Source: Candidatus Caenarcanales bacterium
GTDB taxonomy: Bacteria > Cyanobacteriota > Vampirovibrionia > 2-02-FULL-35-15
DNA: 40,717 nt
Assembly: GCA_020050435.1 (NCBI GenBank)
Contig: JAGVKQ010000010.1
Coordinates: 119,355-160,071 of the forward strand
Reading direction: 5' to 3'
The notes under the pieces are model-generated. The model was not told the DNA's origin and searched no databases. It saw only the letters and a list, made by a program, of their open reading frames with translations. Below, piece after piece: positions 1 through 8,603 of this stretch; the first letter of the stretch is position 1, and each line of letters starts with the position of its first letter. The translations under genes and the position numbers were made by a program.

Positions 1-239
1 TCAGCAAGTTGATTGATATATATAGCACCGATAGCAGCAATAGTAACTAAAAAATCTATATTTAAGAACCTAGACTTTAAAAGCCCAATAAGTGCAGACT
101 TAAAAACAAAAAATCCTCCCAGAAGAATTGCTATTAAATAAAGCAATTCTACTCCTATACCAACCTTTAACCAATTAAGTGTTGTAGCCAGCAAAAAACA
201 TAACCCTGAAATAATTGTAAAAATCTTTTTTAAGCTCAT
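1..239 (-). CDS. Heavy-metal P1B-type ATPase, N-terminal part (cut by window edge)
   Basis: Leftward reading frame from ATG at 239-237 that runs off the left edge, so only about 79 residues are visible. It starts MSLKKIFTIISG and has two hydrophobic segments, the second followed by SRFLNIDFLVTIAAIGAIYI. That last stretch matches the RxLnIdxLmtiAaiGA segment in the N-terminal membrane region of CadA/ZntA/CopA-type pumps. No N-terminal HMA metal-binding domain precedes the first helix. The ATG overlaps the TGA of the SulP gene as ATGA, so the two are probably translationally coupled. Its place at the end of the RND operon suggests inner-membrane metal export into the periplasm, from where the RND pump would complete export. 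Metal specificity cannot be read because the CPC/SPC motif lies outside the window. Confidence 0.75.
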   Translation of the reverse strand, partial: MSLKKIFTIISGLCFLLATTLNWLKVGIGVELLYLIAILLGGFFVFKSALIGLLKSRFLNIDFLVTIAAIGAIYINQLA

Positions 240-1774
240 TTTTTATTCCTAAACTTTGACACAAGATGAGGCTTATCAAATGATGCTTCAAGCTCATTCC
301 ATGCTATTACAACCTTGCCCCCTGAATCCTGATATGCTTTTTCCCAGTTAATAACTAACTCCAGACAAGCATGGTCAATATAATTAAACTCATCAAAGCA
401 TATATAAACTTCTTTTTTTAGAGGAATCTTTTCAAGCGTACCTGCTAACTTAGGAAGGTTTAAGAAGTTTGCTCCTCCTTTAACATGAACCGTAAACCTG
501 TTTTTAGTAGAATCTTCTTCAACTTTAATATCAATATGAGAAAAAATATAGAGTAGTCTCATGAGTGATAAAACAAAACCTACAATAATTCCTTCTAATA
601 AACTGGTTGAAATAATCATTAAAACTGTAGCGATAAAAGTAAATATTTCAAACTTGCCAAGTTTAGCAAGATTTTTTAATGCCTTTATGTCAATAAGTTT
701 ACAGCCAGTATAAACCAATATTGCAGCTAAGCTTGCCTTGGGGACAAATCGCAATAACTCAGGTAAAAACATTACAAAACCTAAGATCCAAACCCCATGA
801 AATACCCCTGATAACCTTGTTTTAGCACCTGCAATAACATTTGCTGAACTTCTTACTATACCTCCTGTTATTGGCACCCCCCCTACCAGTCCAGCAACAG
901 AGTTTCCTATTCCTTGAGCTATTATTTCTTTATTGTACTTAGTTTTAGCTCCCTTACTAATCAAGTCCAATGCAGTACATGCAAGTAAAGTTTCAGCACT
1001 TGCAATAAATGCCACAGTTAAAGATTGAATTAGAACTTCCCACTCAAGCAAACACTTAAAGCATTTAATTGAAGGGAAACTTATTACTGACCAAAAGTTC
1101 TTAGGAATATTTATATATTCAATAGGAAAACGAAAATAACCTGAAATGAAAACAGACAATAAAACTCCAACCAGAGTAGGAGGAATATATTTAAACTTAC
1201 CAGGCAAATATTTCCAAATAATTATAGTACTTATAGTAAGAATGCCAATTAATGCTGCCAGATAATGACTTCTTCCATGTGAATGAGATAAGCCATTAAA
1301 AACTGCTTCAGGTAAAGAGATAATGTTTAATACCCCATTACTTTTTGGCAAATCATCAACCATTATATGAAACTGACTTGAAAAAATTAAAATACCAATA
1401 CCACTAAGCATTGCCTGAATTAATGTAGGGGATACTGCTCTAAAGACTGGACCAAGTTTAAAAATACCAATAATAATTTGAATTAAACCAGCAAAGCAAA
1501 CTACCGCTCCTAATCTTTCAGGACCATCTTTTTGTAAGATTTCATAAACTATGATTACAAGCCCAACTGAAGGGCCACTTATCTGAAGTGAACTACCACC
1601 AAGACTACTTACAATAATTCCACCAATAATACCTGATATAAGACCTGAAGATGGAGGTAATCCTGATGCCATAGCAATACCTAAACAAAATGGCACAGCA
1701 ACAAAAAATATCACTACAGAAGCCAGAAAATCCTTACCAAAACCACCTGTTTTTATGTAATTGTTTAAGTTCAT
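236..1774 (-). CDS. SulP family anion transporter with STAS domain
   Basis: 512 residues. About 10-12 hydrophobic segments fill residues 15-410, with the SulP N-terminal signature region (residues 20-75, GIAMASGLPPSSGLISGIIG and QISGPS). A C-terminal STAS-like domain follows from about residue 425, with VYICFDEFNYIDHACLELV. Length and order are normal for SulP permeases, which carry sulfate, bicarbonate or other anions across the inner membrane. The gene starts 9 bp after the czcA stop and overlaps the P-type ATPase start by 4 bp, so it belongs to the metal operon. A role as a counter-anion or sulfate/bicarbonate supplier during metal stress is inference; the substrate cannot be told from sequence. 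Confidence 0.9.
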   Translation of the reverse strand: MNLNNYIKTGGFGKDFLASVVIFFVAVPFCLGIAMASGLPPSSGLISGIIGGIIVSSLGGSSLQISGPSVGLVIIVYEILQKDGPERLGAVVCFAGLIQIIIGIFKLGPVFRAVSPTLIQAMLSGIGILIFSSQFHIMVDDLPKSNGVLNIISLPEAVFNGLSHSHGRSHYLAALIGILTISTIIIWKYLPGKFKYIPPTLVGVLLSVFISGYFRFPIEYINIPKNFWSVISFPSIKCFKCLLEWEVLIQSLTVAFIASAETLLACTALDLISKGAKTKYNKEIIAQGIGNSVAGLVGGVPITGGIVRSSANVIAGAKTRLSGVFHGVWILGFVMFLPELLRFVPKASLAAILVYTGCKLIDIKALKNLAKLGKFEIFTFIATVLMIISTSLLEGIIVGFVLSLMRLLYIFSHIDIKVEEDSTKNRFTVHVKGGANFLNLPKLAGTLEKIPLKKEVYICFDEFNYIDHACLELVINWEKAYQDSGGKVVIAWNELEASFDKPHLVSKFRNKK

Positions 1775-1783
1775 ATTATTCTA

Positions 1784-4700
1784 TTAGCCATTACCAGTTG
1801 TTCCTACAAACCTTTTATAAACCACAGGTATAACTAAAAGTGTAAGAGCTGTAGCTGAAAACATACCGCCTAGAATTACTATTGCAAGTGGGTGTTCTAT
1901 TTCACGTCCAGCACCTGGAAACAGTGCAAGGGGAAGCATTGCAAAGGCTGCTGCAAGTGCTGTCATCATAATTGGAGGGAGCCTATCAAGTGCTCCTTGT
2001 TTAACTACATCATCAATTTTCATACTTGGATTTTCTTCTTGAATATCTACAAATCTATTTACTAGTAGTATTGAGTTCCTGGTAGACAGTCCAAAGAGTG
2101 TTATAAATCCAACTACACTGGCTATACTTATAGCTTCCCCAGCAACAGCTATTGCAAGAACTCCACCAATTAAAGCAAGTGGAAGATTAATCATTATTAC
2201 CGAAGCAACTTTAAAGGACTTAAATGCAAGTGATAAAAGTAAATATATCCCACATAAAACTAAAAGACTAAGCAATCCAAGTTTTTGATTTGCTTCTTTT
2301 TGCTGCTTGTAATCTCCTTCAAAATCAAGTGAATACCCCTCAGGGAAGTTTATTTTTTTACTTATTAATTCTTGAGCCTTTTCTACAGCTTTTGAAATAT
2401 CACCTTTATCTGCATTTGCCTGAACTACAATTCTTCTTGAAACTTTTTCCCTATTTACTATATTTGGTCCAAGAGATTCTTTTACTTCAGCTACTTGACC
2501 TAAAGGTATTTTAGTACCTACAGGTGTGTCTATTAGAGTTCCTTTAATAACCTCTAATTTGTTTCTATAGGGTTTTTCAAACCAGACAAATAAGTCAAAT
2601 GCTTTTTGTCCTTCAATTACTCTTTGGTGAGTAGCAAAACCATTAAATGCTGTTTCTATGGTATCTGATAAATCTCCTACGCTTAATCCATACCTAGCTG
2701 CAACTTTTCTTTTTATTGTTATATGAATCTGTGGTATTTCAGTTATTGGTTCTATTTGTATTTCTCTTAGAGTTTTGATTTCTTCAAGAACCTCAGCTAT
2801 TTCACCTGCATATTTTCTTAAAACATTTAAATCATTTCCATATAGCTTTAGTACAATTGGGGCTCTTTCACCAGTTACTACCTGCTCCATAGTTTCTGTA
2901 ATAAATGACCGAATTAATGTAACTACACCTGGTAGGTGTTCAAAATCCTCTCTAATTTGCTCAATTAATTTTTCTTTTTTACTATCAGAAATCCCTTTTT
3001 TTAAACTTACATCAAAATGGCTAATATTTCCAGAAATTGGTTCATCATCTGATTCTGCTCTGCCAGCTCTATTTCCTGCCCTTAAAACTTCAGGATATTT
3101 TTTTAGGACTTTCTCCATAGTAAGAGCTACTTCCTGGGTAGATTTAAGACTACTTCCAGGAGGTGATATTGCCATTATGATTAGATTTTCTTCACCAAGT
3201 TCAGGTAAAAATGAACGCCCTAAAAATGAAAATGTTACAAGCCCAATTATTGTTAGTGTAATTGCAAAAATAAACACTCTTTTCGGGGCATTTAATGCTT
3301 TATCAAGTAGGATAATATATTTTTTCTTTAAGGTTGTTATGAGTTTTGGTTCATGTTCTTCAAGATTGTCACTTTTTGAAAGCAGGTAAAAACACATTGC
3401 TGGCGTAAGTGTAAGTGCTACAAATAAAGAACCAAAAATTGAGATTATATATGCCCAAGCAAGAGGTTTAAATATCTGACCAGCAAGTCCACTTAAAAAT
3501 AATACTGGTAAGAAAACTATAGTGATAATGTAAGTTCCATAAACTACTGAACTTCTAACTTCTAAAGAAGCATTGTAAATAATTTCAAGAGCTGGTTTTG
3601 GACTTGAACTAAGTTTATTTTCTCTTAGTCTTTTATAAATATTTTCTACATCTATAATTGCATCATCTACTATTTCTCCTACTGCTACAGCAAGTCCGCC
3701 AAGTGTCATTGCATTTATAGTTTGTCCAAATGCTTTTAAAATAAGAACTGCAATAATAATTGAAAGTGGAATAGCAGTAAGACTTATAAAGCTTGTTCTC
3801 CAATTGCCTAAAAAGAAAAATAAAATAATAATAACTAAGATTGAACCTTCAATTATTGCTGAAATTATATTTTTAATTGAGGTATTAATAAAATCAGATT
3901 GATTATATGTAGGCGTTATCTTAATATCTTGCGGAAGTGATTTTTTTATATCCTTTATTGCAGCTTGGATTTTTTCATTTACTTCAAGGGTATTTACTCC
4001 AGGTTGCTTACTTACTGCTACAATTACTGCATTTTTCCCATCTACACTTCCATAACTTCTTTTAAATGCTGCACCTAATTTTATTCTGGCAACATCTTTT
4101 AAGTAGACTGGGATATTGTTGTTAACTGTTACAACTGAATCTTCTAGGTCTTCAATAGATTGAACCTTGCCAATTCCCCTGATTAAATACTCTCTATCAT
4201 CTTCAAGTAAGTAACCCCCACCGATAATTACATTTGCTTTTTCTGCTGCTTTTACAACCTGGTCAAGACTTACATTGTATTGTTTTAATTTGTTTGGACT
4301 TACTAGAACTTGATATTGTTTAACATCTCCGCCATAGGCTAAAACCTTAGCAACTCCTGGTATTGATAAAAGTTTATTTCTAATTTCCCAGTCTGCATAA
4401 GTTCTAAGTTCCATCAGGGGGGTACTTTTGCTTGTTAATGCAAAAAAGTAAACAGAGCCAATTGGAGAAGTTATTGGAGAAAGTATTGGGGTTTTTATAT
4501 TCTTTGGTAAAAATCCAGAAACAGATTGAATCTTTTCATTTACTAATTGCCTAGCTAGGTATATATCAGTACCCCAGTTAAAAACTACTGTTATAAAAGA
4601 AAGTCCTTCTATTGAACTACTTCTTACTGTTTGAATTCTTGAAGTGCCATTTAATGCACTTTCAAGAGGAATAGTAACCAATGATTCTACTTCTTCTGCT

Positions 4701-4870
4701 GCAAGTCCTGGAGCTTCAGTTTGAATTACTACTTGTGGTGGTGCAAACTCTGGCAAAACATCAACAGGTGTATTAAATGTAGAGATTGATCCATAAATAA
4801 AAAATATCAGACCTAGTGCAATAACTATTAGTCTATTTTCAAGCGACCATTTGATTATGCCATTTATCAT
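1784..4870 (-). CDS. czcA: RND heavy-metal efflux pump subunit (CzcA/CusA family)
   Basis: 1028 residues, normal for HME-RND pumps. It has an N-terminal helix, PVDVLPEFAPPQVVIQTEAPG near residue 35, two large periplasmic loops and 12 predicted membrane helices. It would be the proton-driven inner-membrane part of a tripartite exporter. In the TM4 proton-relay region (about 393-411, AVAVGEIVDDAIIDVEN), D402 and E409 align with D408 and E415 of the classical CzcA. The position of classical D402 is A396, and an acidic E399 lies nearby. This variant occurs in a recognisable branch of HME pumps rather than being damage. Its ATG overlaps the adaptor stop as ATGA. The metal is probably a divalent cation such as Cd, Zn or Pb, judged from the neighbouring regulators. 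Confidence 0.93.
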   Translation of the reverse strand: MINGIIKWSLENRLIVIALGLIFFIYGSISTFNTPVDVLPEFAPPQVVIQTEAPGLAAEEVESLVTIPLESALNGTSRIQTVRSSSIEGLSFITVVFNWGTDIYLARQLVNEKIQSVSGFLPKNIKTPILSPITSPIGSVYFFALTSKSTPLMELRTYADWEIRNKLLSIPGVAKVLAYGGDVKQYQVLVSPNKLKQYNVSLDQVVKAAEKANVIIGGGYLLEDDREYLIRGIGKVQSIEDLEDSVVTVNNNIPVYLKDVARIKLGAAFKRSYGSVDGKNAVIVAVSKQPGVNTLEVNEKIQAAIKDIKKSLPQDIKITPTYNQSDFINTSIKNIISAIIEGSILVIIILFFFLGNWRTSFISLTAIPLSIIIAVLILKAFGQTINAMTLGGLAVAVGEIVDDAIIDVENIYKRLRENKLSSSPKPALEIIYNASLEVRSSVVYGTYIITIVFLPVLFLSGLAGQIFKPLAWAYIISIFGSLFVALTLTPAMCFYLLSKSDNLEEHEPKLITTLKKKYIILLDKALNAPKRVFIFAITLTIIGLVTFSFLGRSFLPELGEENLIIMAISPPGSSLKSTQEVALTMEKVLKKYPEVLRAGNRAGRAESDDEPISGNISHFDVSLKKGISDSKKEKLIEQIREDFEHLPGVVTLIRSFITETMEQVVTGERAPIVLKLYGNDLNVLRKYAGEIAEVLEEIKTLREIQIEPITEIPQIHITIKRKVAARYGLSVGDLSDTIETAFNGFATHQRVIEGQKAFDLFVWFEKPYRNKLEVIKGTLIDTPVGTKIPLGQVAEVKESLGPNIVNREKVSRRIVVQANADKGDISKAVEKAQELISKKINFPEGYSLDFEGDYKQQKEANQKLGLLSLLVLCGIYLLLSLAFKSFKVASVIMINLPLALIGGVLAIAVAGEAISIASVVGFITLFGLSTRNSILLVNRFVDIQEENPSMKIDDVVKQGALDRLPPIMMTALAAAFAMLPLALFPGAGREIEHPLAIVILGGMFSATALTLLVIPVVYKRFVGTTGNG

Positions 4871-6183
4871 CTTTTAACACTTTTCCTACCAATAAAAAAT
4901 ACAAATATTAAAGCAAAAATACCAAGAAGTATTTGTCCATAAAAAGCAAAATTGGGTTTTAATTTATCTGCTTCGCAGCCATCTTTGCAACCCTCATCTT
5001 TGCAAGCGTCGTCTTTACAACCGTCATCCTTTTTAGCTTCTTTATCATTATGTTCATGCTCATGTTCACCTTCACCAAACTGTAATTGATATGCTCCATT
5101 TGTAACCAATATTTCACCTACTGAAAGCCCTGATAAAACAACAACATTATTTGAATCATGCGGTGCTACTTCTATATTTCTTGGTTCAAACTTATCCTTT
5201 ATCTTTAAATAAACTATATGTTTATGTTTGCCTTCAGTTTCATCTTTATCAGCTTCCACAAGAGCTGTTCTTGGAATTACAATTGAGCTTTGCTTTTTAT
5301 TAGTACTTACTGCAAGTTGCAAAAAAGCCCCAGGTTTTAAAATCTCATCTTTATTTAGTAAAGTTGCCTTAACTGCTAGTGTTCTTGACTCTTTATTTAA
5401 TACTGATCCAATATATGTAAGCTTTCCTTGAAAGGTTTTATCTGGTATCCCATCAAGTGTAATGGTCACATTTTGACCAAGTTTTACTTTTCCTAAATCT
5501 CTTTCATATATATCTGCACTAGCCCACACTGTAGATAAATCAATTCCATGAAAAAGAAGCTGGTTTGGATTTACAATTTGCCCAACAGTAATATTTCTTT
5601 CTACTATATTTCCTGATTTTGGTGCAGTAATTGTAAATGAGCCTTGTGAACTGGCAGAACTTTGGGTAAGAATGTTTAAATTACTTTCTGCTGCATTTAA
5701 CTTTGCTTCTTGACTAGTTAAAACTGCTTTAGCAGCTTCAAAATCTTTTTTTGCACTTATACCTTTTTCAAAAAGTACTTTTTCTCTTTCATAAGTACTT
5801 TTAGCTAGTTCTAATTCAGCATTAGATTGATTTATTTCAGACTGTAACCTAGCTATATCCGTACTTTGAATAACAGCCAATGCTTTACCAAGTCTTACAT
5901 TATCACCAAGCATGGCTAAAACTGAAACTACTTTCCCTTGTACAGGGCTATTTACATCAAAGTGATTGTCTGGTATTTCTTCAATTTGTCCTGTGGTTCT
6001 AACTGCTTCATCTAAAGCAGTTTCTTTTATTTCCTTAGTTTCTATTTTAAATCCTCTAATTGCAATTTTGCTTGCAGCAACTTTTTCATTCTTTGCACTA
6101 AAGCCAGCTTCACCACAACCACACTCAGCAAAAGAAACTGAAACTGTTGAAATAAAAGCTACCAGTAAAAGTAAATACCTCAT
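4867..6183 (-). CDS. czcB: RND periplasmic adaptor with metal-binding tail and C-terminal membrane helix
   Basis: 438 residues. Signal peptide 1-19 is followed by ECGCGE. The membrane-fusion architecture runs from about residue 75: lipoyl/barrel half PVQGKVVSVLAMLGDNVRLG, an alpha-helical hairpin (about 110-175), the second half TAPKSGNIVERNITVGQIV and beta-barrel domains. It would link the RND pump to the outer-membrane channel. Two features are unusual. A His/Asp/Cys-rich stretch near 370-405 (HEHEHND, then four short GC or AC repeats in Asp/Lys) probably binds metal. A hydrophobic helix near 412-432 ends in RKSVKR, whereas most adaptors have no C-terminal anchor. The start overlaps the czcC stop by 4 bp and the stop overlaps the czcA start by 4 bp. 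Confidence 0.9.
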   Translation of the reverse strand: MRYLLLLVAFISTVSVSFAECGCGEAGFSAKNEKVAASKIAIRGFKIETKEIKETALDEAVRTTGQIEEIPDNHFDVNSPVQGKVVSVLAMLGDNVRLGKALAVIQSTDIARLQSEINQSNAELELAKSTYEREKVLFEKGISAKKDFEAAKAVLTSQEAKLNAAESNLNILTQSSASSQGSFTITAPKSGNIVERNITVGQIVNPNQLLFHGIDLSTVWASADIYERDLGKVKLGQNVTITLDGIPDKTFQGKLTYIGSVLNKESRTLAVKATLLNKDEILKPGAFLQLAVSTNKKQSSIVIPRTALVEADKDETEGKHKHIVYLKIKDKFEPRNIEVAPHDSNNVVVLSGLSVGEILVTNGAYQLQFGEGEHEHEHNDKEAKKDDGCKDDACKDEGCKDGCEADKLKPNFAFYGQILLGIFALIFVFFIGRKSVKR

Positions 6184-7463
6184 GATTTATTATTTTCTCC
6201 TAAGTCATCCAGTGGTACACCAAAGGCATATTCAAGATTTGAAAATGCAACCTGATAATTTAAAACACTTTGTAAGTATGCCTGCTTAACTTCCCTATTC
6301 TTTTGTTCAGCATTTAATACGTCTGTTAAAGAAAGTTTCCCTTTTTGATAACCAAACTCTATTAGCTCTAGTATATTTTTTGACTGTCCAAGAAGTTTTT
6401 CTTCATATCTTTGAAGTTGTTCTTCTCTAACCTTAAAGTATTGAAGGGCATTTGAAATCTCAGATTCTATTACTAGCTTTAGTCTATCTTCTTCTTTTTC
6501 AAGGTAATCTAGTTGAGCTTTTGCTCTTTTAATTTCACCTTGTTTCCTATTAAATACTGGGATTTCAGCTTGAGCAGCTAAGTACGGTCCCCAGATATTA
6601 GTACCAACACTGGGTTTTACTGCACCCCCTTCAATAGTAAGATTAGGTATTATTTCCCACTTTGCTTGTTTAAGCTGAGCTTTTGTAATTCCATATTCTT
6701 TTTCTAAAATAGCTATTTCAAATCTGTTTTTCAGAACATCAGTTTGCAATTCATTAATAATTGGATTTTCCGATATTTTTTCTTTTGGTTTTAGGGTTTT
6801 TACATCTTCAAGAGTTATTTCATTTTCTGATTTAATCCCAAGTAAAAGCTTAAAATCTATCTTTGCCTGTTTTAATTTTCCTTGAAACTCATTAAGTTCA
6901 TTTTCAGCAGTTAAAAGTTCAATATTTGCCCTATCAACATCAAGTTCAGAGATATCTCCAGCTTCAAATCTATCTTTTGTAATTTGAATTAGCTTTTCAT
7001 AAAACTCTTTTCTTTGTTTTGCTAGCCCAATTAAATCTTCTAAAACTGCAACTTGACTGTATGCACCGTGAACCTGAGTATGTGTTTCCCAAACTGCTTT
7101 TCTAATCTCAAGTTCAGTTTTTGATATTTGTTCTTTAGCGACTTTCATTCTATAGTGCCTCTTTAATCCAAGTTCAAGAGGTACTGCTACTTGAGCAGGA
7201 TGTAACGAGCCTTGTTTAACTAATTCATTTTGGGAAGAAAGAATTGGATTTGGTCTATATTTTGCAATGATTAGATTTGCTTCAGTTACTGGTAATGTAG
7301 CTGATAATGCTTTTATTTGTTTATTGTTTTTAATTGCATAGTCAATTGCTTCTTGAATTGATAGTTTTGAAGGAATCTCAGACTCAACAGGTAAAGTTTC
7401 AGCATTACAATAAAATTGCAATAGGCCAATACTAATAACTGTTAATAATAATCTTGAAATCAT
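6180..7463 (-). CDS. czcC: TolC-family outer-membrane efflux protein (CzcC-like)
   Basis: 427 residues with signal peptide MISRLLLTVISIGLLQFYCNA. Two repeated OEP-type halves of long amphipathic helices are visible, about 35-215 and 240-415, with LTDVLNAEQKNREVKQAYLQ near the C-terminus typical of TolC/CzcC proteins. It should form the trimeric outer-membrane exit duct for the RND pump. It is the first gene of the leftward operon; the region 7464-7560 must hold the promoter, but I see no strong boxes there. Divergent from the ArsR/CmtR-like regulator, which probably controls it. Confidence 0.9.
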   Translation of the reverse strand: MISRLLLTVISIGLLQFYCNAETLPVESEIPSKLSIQEAIDYAIKNNKQIKALSATLPVTEANLIIAKYRPNPILSSQNELVKQGSLHPAQVAVPLELGLKRHYRMKVAKEQISKTELEIRKAVWETHTQVHGAYSQVAVLEDLIGLAKQRKEFYEKLIQITKDRFEAGDISELDVDRANIELLTAENELNEFQGKLKQAKIDFKLLLGIKSENEITLEDVKTLKPKEKISENPIINELQTDVLKNRFEIAILEKEYGITKAQLKQAKWEIIPNLTIEGGAVKPSVGTNIWGPYLAAQAEIPVFNRKQGEIKRAKAQLDYLEKEEDRLKLVIESEISNALQYFKVREEQLQRYEEKLLGQSKNILELIEFGYQKGKLSLTDVLNAEQKNREVKQAYLQSVLNYQVAFSNLEYAFGVPLDDLGENNKS

Positions 7464-7562
7464 ATTTTTCTTTTATTAAACGAACAAGTCCTACCCAGTT
7501 CATCTTTAATTACGTTTTTTAGTATATCCTCTTTTACAAAGGTAAAGAATGTATTATCTGTA

Positions 7563-7592
7563 TTGCATAATATAAGTACATGCTTATATAAT
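7563..7592 (+). promoter_or_regulatory. Promoter and imperfect dyad of the CmtR-like repressor
   Basis: TTGCAT (7563-7568), 18 bp, then TATAAT (7587-7592). Between the boxes is ATAAG (7572-7576), 6 bp, CTTAT (7583-7587), an inverted repeat where an ArsR-type repressor would block RNA polymerase. The preferred ATG at 7602 is only 9 bp after the -10 box, so the mRNA would be leaderless or nearly so. Autoregulation is inference from position. Confidence 0.5.
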
Positions 7593-7601
7593 TATACGAA
7601 T

Positions 7602-8024
7602 ATGGCAAGTCAAGTTGATATTCAAGCAAAGTTTTTTAGAGGTTTAGGAGACCAATCTAGATTAACTATTTTAGAAACAGTTCTGGATAGGCCCAAAACT
7701 GTGTCTGAAATAGTCAAACTAACAAAACTCTCGCAACCAAATACTTCCTTACATCTTTCCTGCCTGCTTGAATGTGGGCTAGTAACAAAGATTAAAAAAG
7801 GGCGTGAGGTCTTTTACAAAGCTTCAATGAAAGATATTTCCAACTTAATTAGCATTGCCAAAAGAGTAATCAAAAAGCACTCAAAAGAAATGTATAAGTG
7901 TACTCATTACATAATATTAATAGCAGCAATAACCGCTTTTACTGCATTTTGTACCGTCAGGGCTAAAGCACATTGCCCTATTTGTGTAGTTTATTGCTTT
8001 GATTGTCATTGTCATTCGAATTGA
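7602..8024 (+). CDS. cmtR: ArsR-family metal repressor, CmtR-like, with membrane segment and Cys-rich tail
   Basis: 140 residues from ATG 7602. An upstream in-frame TTG at 7563 coincides with a -35 box and is less likely. Residues 1-98 are a winged-helix ArsR repressor (recognition helix region about 40-55). C54 and C58 in the motif HLSCLLECGLV, plus C100, match the C57/C61/C102 ligands of mycobacterial CmtR in spacing (4 and 42, against 4 and 41), which senses Cd(II)/Pb(II). Oddly, the protein continues into a hydrophobic helix (about 102-118) and a tail with C125, C128, C132, C135, C137 and two His. That tail resembles the two small Cys-rich peptides nearby. The gene is divergent from czcCBA, its probable target. 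Confidence 0.85.
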   Translation: MASQVDIQAKFFRGLGDQSRLTILETVLDRPKTVSEIVKLTKLSQPNTSLHLSCLLECGLVTKIKKGREVFYKASMKDISNLISIAKRVIKKHSKEMYKCTHYIILIAAITAFTAFCTVRAKAHCPICVVYCFDCHCHSN

Positions 8025-8045
8025 AAGTTAAACTAACTCAATACA

Positions 8046-8201
8046 TTACTTACAACATGAACAAATGCCACAAAAGCATTTTATTCCACAACAGCTACAG
8101 TCAGATTTGGCAATAATTGAAGTAGCCAGAAGAAAACCTGCAGCAACCAAAGTCATTAGTAAATAATTTATATTGGTATTTGAAACTATAGCTTTAAGCA
8201 T
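8046..8201 (-). CDS. Small exported or anchored Cys-rich peptide (51 aa)
   Basis: 51 codons from ATG 8201-8199 to TAA 8048-8046, with a purine-rich GAAAGGAAG a few bases upstream. The N-terminus is polar (MLKAIVSNTNINY), followed by a hydrophobic helix (about 13-30) and a short tail beginning AKSDCSCCGIKCFCGICSCC. There are eight cysteines in the last 17 residues, in CC and CxC pairs. It starts 18 bp after the stop of the YHS gene, so the two may be one transcript. A metallothionein-like metal trap on the outer face of the inner membrane or in the periplasm is a reasonable inference; no named family is recognised. Confidence 0.65.
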   Translation of the reverse strand: MLKAIVSNTNINYLLMTLVAAGFLLATSIIAKSDCSCCGIKCFCGICSCCK

Positions 8202-8219
8202 AATAAACTTCCTTTCATT

Positions 8220-8525
8220 TTATGATTTTATTTCAGGTTCAATATACTTGTCTGGATTTTTTAAAAACTGTTCCTTACATCCTGGACAACAAAAATAGTA
8301 GCTTTTACCATTGTATTCAGTTTTATCAGATGCTTCAGAAGCTAGAATCCAGGTTTTCATAACTGGACATTGGACCTTACTTTCTGTTTGCTGAACCTGA
8401 GCAGGTACAGTATTAGAAGCACCACAATTACCACCCATGCACCCACAGCCACATGCCATAGCAATGGTAAAAGTCGTTAGAGCGATAAATAATGAATAAG
8501 CAAAAACTAAAATGTTTTTGTACAT
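8220..8525 (-). CDS. Exported YHS-domain metal-binding protein
   Basis: 101 residues. A signal sequence (1-24) is followed directly by CGCGCMGGNC, a Cys cluster at the mature N-terminus; AMA|C is only a poor lipobox, so lipidation is uncertain. Residues 51-95 are a YHS/TRASH-type domain: CPVM (53-56), YNGKSYYFCC (71-80), PGC (81-83) and FLKNPDKYI. YHS domains occur in P1B ATPases and metal-handling proteins and bind copper or other soft metals. AGGA lies 8-9 bp before the start. It sits between the two Cys-rich peptides and probably serves periplasmic metal binding or delivery to the RND pump. Confidence 0.85.
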   Translation of the reverse strand: MYKNILVFAYSLFIALTTFTIAMACGCGCMGGNCGASNTVPAQVQQTESKVQCPVMKTWILASEASDKTEYNGKSYYFCCPGCKEQFLKNPDKYIEPEIKS

Positions 8526-8559
8526 TGCACTATCCTTCCTTATATTTTACTAATTTATG

Positions 8560-8592
8560 AAAATAATAAAAAGGACTGGTATAAACCAGCCC
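8560..8592 (-). terminator. Intrinsic terminator after the 42-aa Cys peptide
   Basis: On the minus strand, an 8-bp stem (8592-8585 with 8580-8573, one G-T pair, loop ATAA complement) is followed by TTTTTATTATTTT. It lies 12 bp past the peptide stop and before the YHS gene, so the YHS gene depends on read-through or its own promoter. Confidence 0.75.
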
Positions 8593-8603
8593 CTAATATT
8601 AAT

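Noticed and set aside
2775-3389. Rightward 204-aa frame inside czcA
   Set aside because: No ribosome-binding site and Ser/Phe/Leu-rich composition typical of a shadow of the pump gene on the other strand.
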